From: Spirochaetales bacterium
Lineage (GTDB): Bacteria > Spirochaetota > Spirochaetia > CADAEX01
Length of the DNA: 43,741 nt
Assembly: GCA_024233785.1 (NCBI GenBank)
Contig: JACKPD010000020.1
Coordinates: forward strand, 1-43,741
Reading direction: 5' to 3'
How positions within the stretch are numbered: the stretch's first letter is position 1; every line of letters begins with the position of its first letter. Made by a program: the position numbers and the translations under genes. The notes beneath the pieces were generated by a model, which made no database searches, was not told the DNA's origin, and saw only the letters and a program-made list of their open reading frames with translations. Shown in pieces: positions 32,062 to 41,018 of this stretch.

Positions 32062-33253
32062 AACCAGGGGAAAAGTACCCCCCTCCTTAATAAAAAACCC
32101 TGCAACCTGTTTTTTTACAGCAGTTCTTCTGGCAGTCCTGCCGGGAATGTTTTTAACACAGGTTAGTTTATCTGCGGAGTCTTTCGCAGAATCTTTTACA
32201 TCTCCTGTTCCTGACAGCAATCATTACCTCAAGGAATTCTCATCCCCCGCGGATGAATGGGGAAACGGAGTAGAGGCGGTAATCGAGGAAGCATACAGGG
32301 CGTGCTTTAAAACATACATAATCGACGGGCGGGTGATTACTGTCCGTATGCCGTTTGCAGAGAACAATGAAAGGGCACAGCTTATCGACGGGGAACTGAT
32401 CGTAAAAGGAGGAGGTAAGGCAGACGCGGAGCAGCTGTGGTTTGAAGCTGATGAACTGCTTAAATCGGAAGACTTCAAGTCATACGCCGCAGTTCTTGGG
32501 GACGGCCGCGAAAAACTGATTACCCTTGATCTTGATTCGCGCAGCTGGTCTGTTTCAAGGGATTTGTTCTCTGTCGCCAGGATGAAAGCGGACGCATATC
32601 CCGGCCTTCCTCATCAGCCCCTGATCTACTCAGACGGAAAGGGAATAAGGGAATCAGATGTCTACAACTACCTCTACTGCATGGGCCGTCTCGGAATGGA
32701 CTGCTCAGGTTTTGTCTGGCAGGTGCTTTCGACTGTTGCAAAGCGCAGCCGCATCAATCTTGCCAGGGCTCTTGCGCCATCGCTTCACGCACCCGGGCCT
32801 TCATATGCGCCGCTTTACTTCGGGACCTGGTACTTCAGGACAAAAAAGAGGGAAGCGCCCGATGTTCCAGACTTGATAAAAAACCTCAAGCCCCTTGATC
32901 TTATCCTTTTCCGGGGAGAAAAAGGGGAAATTGTACATTCCACCGTCATACAGTCAATAGACCGGAAAGCCGGTATTATACGCTACCTGCAGAGTACAGA
33001 TGAGGCCCCGATGAATGAAAGAGGGGTCCATGAATCATTTATCCATTTCAATCCCGAAAATGACAATGTGAGCCTCAAAGACCCTTCCCTCATCTGGACA
33101 CAGAAAAGGATGCCCCCCTTCGACGGGGAACGCCCTTCATCATTTACAGATGACGGCGACCGTTACCGTGCGTTCAGTGAATATGGAGGGGGAAAAGTAG
33201 TAAGGATTAAAGCCCTGTCCGGCCAGCTGAAGTTTACTGATATAAAAAAATAA
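32048..33253 (+). CDS. NlpC/P60-like secreted cysteine hydrolase
   Basis: 401-residue protein with a hydrophobic segment at about 21-40 acting as signal or anchor. The catalytic Cys219 sits in GMDCSGFVWQ and the His297 in GEIVHSTVI, with PLDLILFRG between them, the arrangement of NlpC/P60 (CHAP-like) peptidases that cut peptidoglycan stem peptides. A domain of about 150 residues before it (55-205) is not recognised. It probably acts in the cell wall or periplasm. The start is a TTG behind AGGTGG (spacing only 3), overlapping the HdeD-like gene by 14 bases; alternative starts are no better. Coupled translation likely. Confidence 0.75.
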   Translation: MIIPETRGKVPPSLIKNPATCFFTAVLLAVLPGMFLTQVSLSAESFAESFTSPVPDSNHYLKEFSSPADEWGNGVEAVIEEAYRACFKTYIIDGRVITVRMPFAENNERAQLIDGELIVKGGGKADAEQLWFEADELLKSEDFKSYAAVLGDGREKLITLDLDSRSWSVSRDLFSVARMKADAYPGLPHQPLIYSDGKGIRESDVYNYLYCMGRLGMDCSGFVWQVLSTVAKRSRINLARALAPSLHAPGPSYAPLYFGTWYFRTKKREAPDVPDLIKNLKPLDLILFRGEKGEIVHSTVIQSIDRKAGIIRYLQSTDEAPMNERGVHESFIHFNPENDNVSLKDPSLIWTQKRMPPFDGERPSSFTDDGDRYRAFSEYGGGKVVRIKALSGQLKFTDIKK

Positions 33254-33257
33254 TCTT

Positions 33258-35507
33258 TTACTGCCTTCTGCGGAGACAGAAAAAATATTTCCCTTTTTTA
33301 TCAATTTCCGGAATAAGCCGGTCAAGTTTTACTGCCTCAAAGCCTTCACAGATCTCTTCTGCGGTATCTTCTGTAATGAGAATCCGGCATTTGTAGCGCT
33401 CCCCCAATCCGGAAAGGATGCCCGCACGGGCAGGCACATCGCCTGATGCTATATATTCGGGCAGAGCGTCAATGTCATCGCTGCCGAATCCGCATAATCC
33501 CGTATCAATACCGACACTGACAGATCCTGCATTATAGACAATTCCCGCATTTTTAAAGTTTTCCGAAAGTTTATCTTCCCCCTCCAGAACAGCCGAAGCA
33601 GCAAGTTCCGCCTGTATCCTGTGGCCTTTGCCCGGGATCCGTCCGCCGAATGATGCAAATATTACTTCACCTTCCAGAGCATATAGAAAGGCCCCGTTTT
33701 CCCTGAGAACGGCTCCTATTGTCTCGTGGTAAATATGTAAAGCTGATATTACTTTATTTCCCGCTGATGAGTCAGGAGACCATGTTATTCCATTCAGCCG
33801 TAACCGCACTGCAATAATACTTGCTTCTCTTTTCTCTCCTTCAGGAGTATCTGATTCAAGAGTCGGATACAGTGACGGATATTTTGACAGCTGCAGTGAT
33901 ACAGATGACTGCCGGGATATGCTCTCATTAATCCTGTAGGAGCTGATTGAGCCTGTAAAAACCGAAACAAGCGCCGCGGATGCCGCGCTTCCTGCGGCAA
34001 GGAGAGGATTAAACCATATACCGGTATTAACAAAAAAAAGTGATGCTGCCGCTGAGGAAAGAATAACCGCGGCAATTCCGGCAATTGCAGCTGAAACAGG
34101 TGAAAGAGCTGCCAGTATCAGGGAAAGAAAAACTGCAAGGAATCCTGAAACCAGAAATGCCTCACGGGAGGGGAAAATACGGAAATAATGCCCAGAGAGG
34201 AGGGCATCCGCGAGTCCTGATGAAGCCATGACACGGGATAACGGATCCTTCAGTTCAGGAACTATTATGCAGATTGATGATTTTATTTCCCTTTCCAGAG
34301 TATCCCTCAACTTAAGGAGCTCTTCCAGAGTCTTCCCCGCACGGGAGAAGGAGCTGCCTGCAGCGCTTTTTAAGGCAAGAATATTTCTTTTCCCATCCGG
34401 CGTTAAGGTGGGTGACTCAAGCAGCAGCGAATAACCCTCATCAATTTTTTTCTCCGCATTTCCTGACAGAAAACCGGCTGTAATCCGGTAAAACTGTTTT
34501 CTGAGCCTGCGCCACTCTTCAGTATCGATACTGCCGGGCTTTCTTGAAAACTCATAAATAGCCAGCGGCGACATGGCCTCTCCTGACCATGAGAGATACC
34601 CGGCCTGCTCCATTGCCTTAAGTTCACTGTAAAGTTCAGATTCAAGGATTGAATGCCTTACAAGAAGATTTAAGGAAAGACGGCGGAATGAGCTTTCCGG
34701 GGTTCCTTTCGGGAATTCCGGGAGTATTGCCCCTCTTTTATCAAGCGGTATCACAATATCGCTTTTATTTTTTCCGTCAGAAAGAGCATTATGCAATAAC
34801 AGATTACCAGGGGACTCTTCGACAGCAGGATTGCCAAGCCTGTCAAGGACAGCCTGCAGGACCGCATGGGCAAGCGGGTCTGATCTTTCAGGAAGGCCCA
34901 GACGGGAGAGAGAGGGCCTTATAAAACGCAGATTGGAATCGAGTGGATTTTCCGCATGATATATATGCCTGTACATCATTCTGTCAGGTACTCTGCTGCC
35001 GGATGCTTCCATCAGACGCATTTTGCTTTTATCAGTCAGGGAAATGATATCATCGACAAAAGAGGCTGTGTCTTTCGGCCTGACAGATCCTAGACGGATT
35101 GCATTAAACAGCGTTTTGATATTGTCTTTTATTAAAGTGAATTCCCTTTCAAAGGAGTCACGAAGCTTATCATTTAAATCCGTATAGAGCAGATTCCCCT
35201 TTTCTACCGCAGAATCAAGAACTACTGCCTGCGCATTCATCTCTGTCAGGATCATAAGTCCTTCGGAAATAGTATCACTGTCCCAGGGAAGGCTTCCTGC
35301 CGCCGCGACAGATTCTTCATCAGCTTCAAGGAGGAGCAATTCTCTGCCTGGAACTATTTCCGGCCGCTTCTTCTCCAAAGCCTGAAAAAGAGGGCCTTCC
35401 GCAGAAGAGAAAGCTTCTGAAAAAGCAAGTAATGAAAATAATATGCCTGTTACAGCAGAGATAAGGATGCGTGCTATCATATCGTTTCTTGATTTAATAT
35501 AATACAT
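33258..35507 (-). CDS. CHASE2 receptor with degenerate cyclase domain
   Basis: 749 residues: an N-terminal helix (about 12-28), a large extracytoplasmic CHASE2-type sensor domain (about 35-440, with LLLLEADEESVAAAGSLPWD and the VVLDSAV strand), three helices (about 448-535) and a C-terminal class III cyclase-like domain (about 560-745). In the latter the first metal Asp is replaced (AVRLRLNG), the second is Glu in EGEVIFASFG, and the Lys, Thr and Asn positions are also lost. It is therefore probably not a cyclase but a regulatory or scaffolding domain. It starts at ATG 35507 without a clear Shine-Dalgarno sequence; ATG 35480 is an alternative. Its stop is 4 bases from that of the NlpC-like gene. 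Confidence 0.8.
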   Translation of the reverse strand: MYYIKSRNDMIARILISAVTGILFSLLAFSEAFSSAEGPLFQALEKKRPEIVPGRELLLLEADEESVAAAGSLPWDSDTISEGLMILTEMNAQAVVLDSAVEKGNLLYTDLNDKLRDSFEREFTLIKDNIKTLFNAIRLGSVRPKDTASFVDDIISLTDKSKMRLMEASGSRVPDRMMYRHIYHAENPLDSNLRFIRPSLSRLGLPERSDPLAHAVLQAVLDRLGNPAVEESPGNLLLHNALSDGKNKSDIVIPLDKRGAILPEFPKGTPESSFRRLSLNLLVRHSILESELYSELKAMEQAGYLSWSGEAMSPLAIYEFSRKPGSIDTEEWRRLRKQFYRITAGFLSGNAEKKIDEGYSLLLESPTLTPDGKRNILALKSAAGSSFSRAGKTLEELLKLRDTLEREIKSSICIIVPELKDPLSRVMASSGLADALLSGHYFRIFPSREAFLVSGFLAVFLSLILAALSPVSAAIAGIAAVILSSAAASLFFVNTGIWFNPLLAAGSAASAALVSVFTGSISSYRINESISRQSSVSLQLSKYPSLYPTLESDTPEGEKREASIIAVRLRLNGITWSPDSSAGNKVISALHIYHETIGAVLRENGAFLYALEGEVIFASFGGRIPGKGHRIQAELAASAVLEGEDKLSENFKNAGIVYNAGSVSVGIDTGLCGFGSDDIDALPEYIASGDVPARAGILSGLGERYKCRILITEDTAEEICEGFEAVKLDRLIPEIDKKGKYFFCLRRRQ

Positions 35508-35581
35508 ACTATTGATTTCGGAGTATTAATTGCCGAAAATTAAATATATAAGTATATTAGCTGCAATTGGAGGATATTTTC

Positions 35582-36169
35582 ATGAAAAAAATAAAATGGC
35601 TGTCCATAATTATAATATCACTTACCCTGATTCTGGCGCTTGGGTCCTGCGCAAAACCGCCGACAGCGGAAGCTGATGCGGCACGGGCGGCTGTTGCAGC
35701 GGCAGAGAGTAATCCGGATGTTCCCATGTATGCCGCAAATACTCTTGCGCGTGCAAAAGATTCACTTTCAAGGATGCAGAACGAGCTTGATGCAAAAAAA
35801 TACGAATCCGCAAAAACGCTTGCGCTTGAAACTGTAAAGATTGCTGATGAAGCTGCAGCAGAAGCAAAAACCGCAAAAGAAAGGGTTAAAGCCTCCGCCT
35901 CATCAGTTTTTGATTCGTTGAAGAAAAACATAGCAGAAACTGAAAAAGCCCTTGCAGCTGCCGGAAAAACACGCGGTATTAAACTTGACTTTACAGCCGC
36001 ATCAGCTGAACTTGCCGCAATTAAAAAAGCAATGGATGCAGCAGGAAGCGACTTTAATTCAGGCGCTTTTAAAACTTCTCTTGAAAAAGGTGAATCCGCG
36101 CAGTCAAGGCTCACAGCCTTAAACAGACTGATATCTGACGCGGTCCGGGACGCTTCAAAAAAGAAATAA
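35582..36169 (+). CDS. Ala/Lys/Glu-rich helical lipoprotein, DUF4398-like
   Basis: 195-residue exported lipoprotein. A basic start and hydrophobic run end in a lipobox (ALGSCA) with Cys near residue 24. The mature protein is nearly all helical, rich in Ala, Lys, Glu and Asp, in repeats of the kind seen in DUF4398-like proteins: YAANTLARAKDSLSRMQNEL, then KYESAKTLALETVKIADEAA. Start at 35582 is set by GGAGG eight bases upstream. It is divergent from the CHASE2 gene with 74 bases between. A structural or envelope-spacing role is possible; function unknown. Confidence 0.75.
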   Translation: MKKIKWLSIIIISLTLILALGSCAKPPTAEADAARAAVAAAESNPDVPMYAANTLARAKDSLSRMQNELDAKKYESAKTLALETVKIADEAAAEAKTAKERVKASASSVFDSLKKNIAETEKALAAAGKTRGIKLDFTAASAELAAIKKAMDAAGSDFNSGAFKTSLEKGESAQSRLTALNRLISDAVRDASKKK

Positions 36170-36192
36170 CCCCCCCCTATTCCAGGCTGAAG

Positions 36193-36245
36193 GCCGGTAA
36201 GAGCAGTTATCCTTAAGGAAACGGCCCGTTTACCGGCTTTTTATT
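36193..36245 (+). terminator. Terminator after the helical lipoprotein gene
   Basis: GCCGGTAA (36193-36200) pairs with TTACCGGC (36230-36237) and a T-rich tail follows from 36238. The loop contains a second self-complementary TCCTTAAGGA. Located between two convergent genes. Confidence 0.65.
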
Positions 36246-36267
36246 TGTATTTAGCATTTAAAATTTA

Positions 36268-37740
36268 TCATTTGTATTTATCAAGAGTGGATAGTTTTTT
36301 CAGACTGTAGAAAAGCATTGCCGCAGCAGCTATCCAGTTGATAGCAGCAATCCCCGCGAAGATCCCCTCCGCGCCAAGACCTTTTACCCCGCAGATAAAA
36401 TAAAAAACCGCCGCGGGAGCTGCAATCTGCCTGAAAAGACCTGAAAGCAGAACAAAACCGGGTTTTTTTATTCCCTGCAGCATGGAATTGCAGCAGAAAA
36501 GAATAATATAGCTGTAGTATGTAATCCCGACTATGCGGAGATAGTAAACCGCATAAAAAAGCACATCCGGATCTTTTGAGAAAATTGATATTATCAGGCC
36601 GGATAGAGGAAGTATTATTGTAAGCATGACCGCCATCAGGACCGCTCCGAAAAAGAGGGATGTTTTAAAGGCAATCTTAACCCTGTCGATCCTGCCGGCG
36701 CCGCTGTTCTGCCCTGTAACCGCAAGAAGGGCGGTATTAAGTCCCAGCGCTGGAAGAAGCGCTATCTGTTCAATCCTGAGGCCTATAGCGTAGGCTGCGA
36801 GCGCCTGATGGCCGCCGTACCTGTTAAGAAAAAAATTTATGACAAAAAATCCCAAAGCCACCGACATCATGTTAAGCCCTGAAGGGATACTCTGGGCAAG
36901 AATCTCTTTTATATAGGACACTTTCGGAATAAAGTACCTGAAAACATTCCTGTTGATCCTTCTGCAGTCCCTGTCGCCGTCAGTTTCAGAGAATCCCGGC
37001 GGGAAACCGGCTGAGGCTGTAAAATATCTGCAGAAAACACCGGTCTTAACCACCTCGAAAAAAAGATAAATGAGCGCCCCTGCCTGAACAAGCACTGTGG
37101 CAAACGCAATGCCTTTTATCCCCATAGCGGGAATAAACCCGAAGCCGTAAAGGAACATCGGATCAAGCAGCAGATTTACCGCAAAACCGGCGGCAAGTAC
37201 ATTTCTGTAGCTTTTTGTATTTCCCCTCGCGTTGAGCATGCTGTTAAGAACATTATTAAGAAGGAAAAAAGGGATTCCCAGCAGAATTGTATTTATATAT
37301 TCAGAAGCATAATCCCCGACTGCCCCCGAGGCTCCCATAAGTGAAAATACAAAACCTGAATAACTGTCCCTTAAAAAAAGAAGAACAAGGGCAAGAAGAA
37401 GGGAAAAAGATATTGCCTGAACAAAATATATAACTGCTTTTTTATTTTCACCTGCACCAAGGGCATTGGAGATCAGCGCGGTTGAGGCTGTTCCGAGGCC
37501 GAGGGCAAGGGCAAGGATTATAAAAAATACAGGAAAAGAGATGGAAAGGCCGGCAAGGGCTTCTGTTGAAATCCTCCCTCCGAAATATGTGTCTGTAATA
37601 TTGTAAAGGGTATTGAACAGCAGCCCTGTGCTCGCAGGAATGCTGATTTTAAGCAGGAGGCGGGGTATTTTCCCCTCTGTCAGTTTCTGATCACTGACAA
37701 TCCTGATTTCAGGGTTTTCCGCACTCCATACTTTTTTCAT
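36268..37740 (-). CDS. MATE-family exporter, second copy
   Basis: 490-residue inner-membrane MATE antiporter, clearly related to the one at 15158-16528: ISIPASTGLLFNTLYNITDTYF, LGTASTALISNALGAGE and TGQNSGAGRIDRVK align with its segments. A loop of about 30 extra residues with many charged residues (around 246-276) sits in the middle between the halves. Translation starts at ATG 37740, which shares one base with the stop codon of the NIF3-like gene (TAATG), so it is the last gene of a three-gene operon with the oxidoreductase. Export substrate unknown. Confidence 0.9.
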   Translation of the reverse strand: MKKVWSAENPEIRIVSDQKLTEGKIPRLLLKISIPASTGLLFNTLYNITDTYFGGRISTEALAGLSISFPVFFIILALALGLGTASTALISNALGAGENKKAVIYFVQAISFSLLLALVLLFLRDSYSGFVFSLMGASGAVGDYASEYINTILLGIPFFLLNNVLNSMLNARGNTKSYRNVLAAGFAVNLLLDPMFLYGFGFIPAMGIKGIAFATVLVQAGALIYLFFEVVKTGVFCRYFTASAGFPPGFSETDGDRDCRRINRNVFRYFIPKVSYIKEILAQSIPSGLNMMSVALGFFVINFFLNRYGGHQALAAYAIGLRIEQIALLPALGLNTALLAVTGQNSGAGRIDRVKIAFKTSLFFGAVLMAVMLTIILPLSGLIISIFSKDPDVLFYAVYYLRIVGITYYSYIILFCCNSMLQGIKKPGFVLLSGLFRQIAAPAAVFYFICGVKGLGAEGIFAGIAAINWIAAAAMLFYSLKKLSTLDKYK

Positions 37741-38054
37741 TATAAGTTATCTGACGCCTTAATAAAGTGCCAGGCCGGCATTTCATAAGGATGGGATAAT
37801 AAAAGCGCTTCCTTTACCTTCTGTGCGCAGTCTTCTCTGCATACCATCTCAACACGGTATTCTTCAACCCTGGATAAGGCCCCTTCTGTTCCGGTAAACG
37901 GGAGGCTGCCCTCCTCCGGCCTGAACTGCCCTTCACCTTTTATCTGCCAGCAGCAGCTGCTGTATGCTCCTATTTTTCCCGCTCCGGCGGTAAAAAGGGA
38001 GGATTTTACAGATTCGAGATGGCTTTCAGGTACGTAAAAAACAAGTACAAGCAT
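37740..38054 (-). CDS. NIF3-like small protein (CutA-like fold)
   Basis: 104-residue protein of the group annotated NGG1p-interacting factor NIF3, equivalent to the ferredoxin-like domain inserted in larger YqfO/NIF3 proteins. Conserved parts are VFYVPESHLESVKSSLFTAGAGKIGAYSSC, the GEGQFRPEEGS segment and the C-terminal HPYEMPAWHFI. Its function is unknown; related domains can bind metal. It lies two bases after the oxidoreductase gene and overlaps the MATE gene by one base. Confidence 0.85.
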   Translation of the reverse strand: MLVLVFYVPESHLESVKSSLFTAGAGKIGAYSSCCWQIKGEGQFRPEEGSLPFTGTEGALSRVEEYRVEMVCREDCAQKVKEALLLSHPYEMPAWHFIKASDNL

Positions 38055-38056
38055 TT

Positions 38057-39505
38057 TCAGCCCTTTACTCCGCTGCCCCGCTTAAGAAACATTATATCGT
38101 AGCTTTCCCTGTCCGGCCCGGATACGCTTTCCTCATTTATGCCGTATTCGCGGGCTATAAGCGCCCTTACCCTCTTCCTGCAGAAAGCGCCCTGGCATCT
38201 TCCCATTCCGGCCCTTGTCCTTCTTTTTACCCCGTCGGTAGATGTAACTGTAATTCCCCGCCTGAGCGAATCAAGTATTACACTCTGCCGGACCTGTTCA
38301 CACCTGCATACTATTCTGTCATCAGATGTATCAGGCAGTTTGATAAGCCTCTCAACCTCATCCGGCGGAAGGTTAAGCCTCTCTTTTATTACCGGAGTCC
38401 TCCGGGGGTTGAAATCCTTTTTATCCTCAAGCTTTCCAAGATATTTTTCTACAAATCCTTTTACCAATAGCGCGATTGCCGGGGATGAGGTAAGTCCGGG
38501 AGAATCAATACCGCCGGTATTTATAAAACCAGGCGCCGGGGAGGAAACAACAAAATCACCGGTAGAGCTCACAGCTCTTATGCCTGAAAATGTCCTTATA
38601 ATTTTTTGGGGTTCCGGTATCATATATGATACTTTTGAAACCTCAAGTATTTTGAGCAAAGCTTCCCTGTCAGGTAGGTAATCGTACCTGCTGTCGATAT
38701 TAAGCGCGTCAGGGCCAATCATAAGATTGTTGTGAAATGTCGGCGTGACAAGTATTCCCTTTCCCAGTTTTCCCGGGACCTGGAACAGGACATGGTTTAT
38801 ATCAAGACCGCTCCATCTGTCAAAAATAAGGTACTGTCCTTTTCTGGGCTTTACTGCAAAATCAGAGAATCCTGCCATTGCAGAGACAATATCGCTGAAA
38901 AGCCCTGCTGAATTGATAATAATATCTGCCTCAAAACTGCCGGCCGCTGTTTCAACATGCCAGGTTTTACCGTCCCTTATGATCCTTTTCACTTCCGCGC
39001 CGGGGACGAAAGCCGCACCGTTGGCCAGGCTGTTTTCAGCAAATGCAATTGCAAGTTCATAGGGTGATGCCACCCCCGCGCTTGGCGCATACAGGGCGCA
39101 CAGAACATCGGGGTTAATCCCCGGATCAAGGCCCAGTATTGCGTCATGACCGATTATTTCAAGCCCTTTGACATTATTTTCCCTGCCGCTTGCAAGCAGT
39201 TTTTCAAGTTCAGTCCTGTCTTCCTCAGTGAATCCAAGAACAAGTGAGCCGCACCTTCTGAAACCGAAGTTAAGCTCTTTTTCGAGATTGTCGTAAAGGG
39301 CGTTTCCCTTTACGCAGAGCAGGGTTTTAAGGCTTCCCGGCGATGTGCCGTAACCTGCATGGATTATGCCGCTGTTTGCCTTTGATGAACCCATCGAGAC
39401 ATCATGTTCTTTTTCAAGAATTGTTATATCAAGCTCATATTTTGAAAGCTCTCTTGCTATTGCGCAGCCGACTACCCCTGCGCCGATTATACATACACTG
39501 TTCAT
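38057..39505 (-). CDS. FAD-dependent oxidoreductase with C-terminal BFD-type Fe-S domain
   Basis: 482-residue FAD-dependent oxidoreductase of the DAO/GlpA type, with the FAD motif IIGAGVVGCAIA at 6-17 and SSKANSGIIHAGYG nearby. Family relatives oxidise glycerol-3-phosphate or 2-hydroxyglutarate. The C-terminal 80 residues carry a BFD-like [2Fe-2S] module: CRCEQV (about 402-407) and GMGRCQGAFC. In several bacteria such a protein works with a second FAD protein and a DUF1667 protein in glycerol-3-phosphate oxidation; neither is present here. It is the first gene of an operon with a NIF3-like protein and a MATE exporter. Confidence 0.87.
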   Translation of the reverse strand: MNSVCIIGAGVVGCAIARELSKYELDITILEKEHDVSMGSSKANSGIIHAGYGTSPGSLKTLLCVKGNALYDNLEKELNFGFRRCGSLVLGFTEEDRTELEKLLASGRENNVKGLEIIGHDAILGLDPGINPDVLCALYAPSAGVASPYELAIAFAENSLANGAAFVPGAEVKRIIRDGKTWHVETAAGSFEADIIINSAGLFSDIVSAMAGFSDFAVKPRKGQYLIFDRWSGLDINHVLFQVPGKLGKGILVTPTFHNNLMIGPDALNIDSRYDYLPDREALLKILEVSKVSYMIPEPQKIIRTFSGIRAVSSTGDFVVSSPAPGFINTGGIDSPGLTSSPAIALLVKGFVEKYLGKLEDKKDFNPRRTPVIKERLNLPPDEVERLIKLPDTSDDRIVCRCEQVRQSVILDSLRRGITVTSTDGVKRRTRAGMGRCQGAFCRKRVRALIAREYGINEESVSGPDRESYDIMFLKRGSGVKG

Positions 39506-39657
39506 AATTTACCTTTGGTAATTATCTTATATAAACCCATATTTTACAATTTAATCTTATTGATTGAAAAATATTATTTAACTATTATTCTTTCAGCATA
39601 ACCACAGACACCGGAAATCAGCTCTGAGGAAATCAGAAAAACAGCAAATGGAGAATT

Positions 39658-41010
39658 ATGGACAGAACACATCAGCTTGAGAACGAGAGCATACCGGTTC
39701 TTCTTGTGAGATACTCGCTTCCAGCTATTGCGGGGATGCTTGTCCAGGCACTTTATAATATAACTGACAGGGTTTTCGTGGGAAGGAGCGTAGGTATTGA
39801 CGGAATATCCGCTCTTACAGCAAATTTCCCCATCATGCTTGTGCTTATGGCTTTCGGCATGCTGTTCGGGATAGGAGGATCTGCGGCATTCTCAATATAT
39901 CTTGGAGAAAAAAATATTGAAAAAGCTGAAAAGGTTATAGCCGGGACACTGTTCATGCTTATTACGGCAATACTTACCCTTTCTGTAATAGGTCAGATAT
40001 TCGCGGTAAGAATACTGTCGCTTTTCGGCTCAAGCAGGCAGATTCTTGACCTGTCGCTCGATTACCTTAGAATAATCCTCGCAGGAGCTGTAATAAACTC
40101 ATTTGCCCATGCCATGAACAATTTTATAAGGGCCCAGGGCAGTCCGGGAACAGCAATGATTGCGATGATTGCAGGCGGCCTTGCAAATATATTGCTCGAC
40201 TATGTTTTCATATTTATTTTCGGTATGGGAGTAAAAGGGGCGGCAATTGCAACAGTAATCAGCCAGGCATTGAGCGCTGTTATTGTTTTTTCATACCTTT
40301 TCGGAAAAAAAAGCTATATAAAAATACATTCAGGAAACCTCATCCCTGAAATTGCCATAGCTAAAAGGATACTGTCCATCGGTTCGGCCCCATTTACGAT
40401 GCAGCTTGCCGCAAGTCTCACCAACGGACTGCTTAACAATCAGCTTCAGAGGTATGGAGGGGACGCGGCCCTATCCATTATGGGAATGATATTTTCTTTC
40501 ATGACATTGCTCTTCATGCCTGTGCTCGGGCTTAATCAGGGCAGTATGCCGCTTATAGGATACAATTTCGGGGCAAAGCGGTATGACAGGGTTATAAGCA
40601 CGTCACTGGCGGCGATTGCAGGGGCGACAGCAATCATGTCGCTTGGTTTTATTGCTACAAGGATATGGCCGCAGGAGATCCTTCTGCTTTTCGGAAAAAA
40701 CAGCAGCAGGATTATGGATGACGGCATCAGGGCAGTCAGAATTTTCTTTTTCATGTCGCCTTTAATCGGATTTCAGATAGTCGCGTCAGGAATGTTTCAG
40801 GCAATCGGAAAACCATCCCTTGCCCTTATTATGAGCCTTTCAAGACAGGTGCTGTTTCTGATACCGCTTATTTTTATCGTTCCGCTTTTTTACGCTCTTG
40901 ACGGAATCTGGCTTGCCTGCGCATCATCAGATTTTCTCTCGGCGATTGTCACTGCCGTGTTTTTCATCAGGGAAATTGCCGGGATGAAAAAGAAACATGA
41001 CCTGGGTTAA
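39658..41010 (+). CDS. MATE-family exporter, third copy
   Basis: 450-residue inner-membrane MATE antiporter with twelve predicted helices. It opens with LENESIPVLLVRYSLPAIAGMLVQALYNITDRVFVG and has the paired MGVKGAAIATVISQ and LGLNQGSMPLIGYNFGAKR segments, which place it nearer the MepA-type branch than the two other MATE proteins of this window. GGAGA lies five bases before the ATG. It is a single-gene unit, divergent from the oxidoreductase operon and convergent with rmuC. Confidence 0.9.
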   Translation: MDRTHQLENESIPVLLVRYSLPAIAGMLVQALYNITDRVFVGRSVGIDGISALTANFPIMLVLMAFGMLFGIGGSAAFSIYLGEKNIEKAEKVIAGTLFMLITAILTLSVIGQIFAVRILSLFGSSRQILDLSLDYLRIILAGAVINSFAHAMNNFIRAQGSPGTAMIAMIAGGLANILLDYVFIFIFGMGVKGAAIATVISQALSAVIVFSYLFGKKSYIKIHSGNLIPEIAIAKRILSIGSAPFTMQLAASLTNGLLNNQLQRYGGDAALSIMGMIFSFMTLLFMPVLGLNQGSMPLIGYNFGAKRYDRVISTSLAAIAGATAIMSLGFIATRIWPQEILLLFGKNSSRIMDDGIRAVRIFFFMSPLIGFQIVASGMFQAIGKPSLALIMSLSRQVLFLIPLIFIVPLFYALDGIWLACASSDFLSAIVTAVFFIREIAGMKKKHDLG

Positions 41011-41018
41011 GGCACATC

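Noticed and set aside
35557..36114. 185-residue minus-strand frame opposite the helical lipoprotein
   Set aside because: Its Ala/Ser-rich product mirrors the Ala/Lys/Glu-rich codons of the lipoprotein, which has a lipobox and ribosome site.
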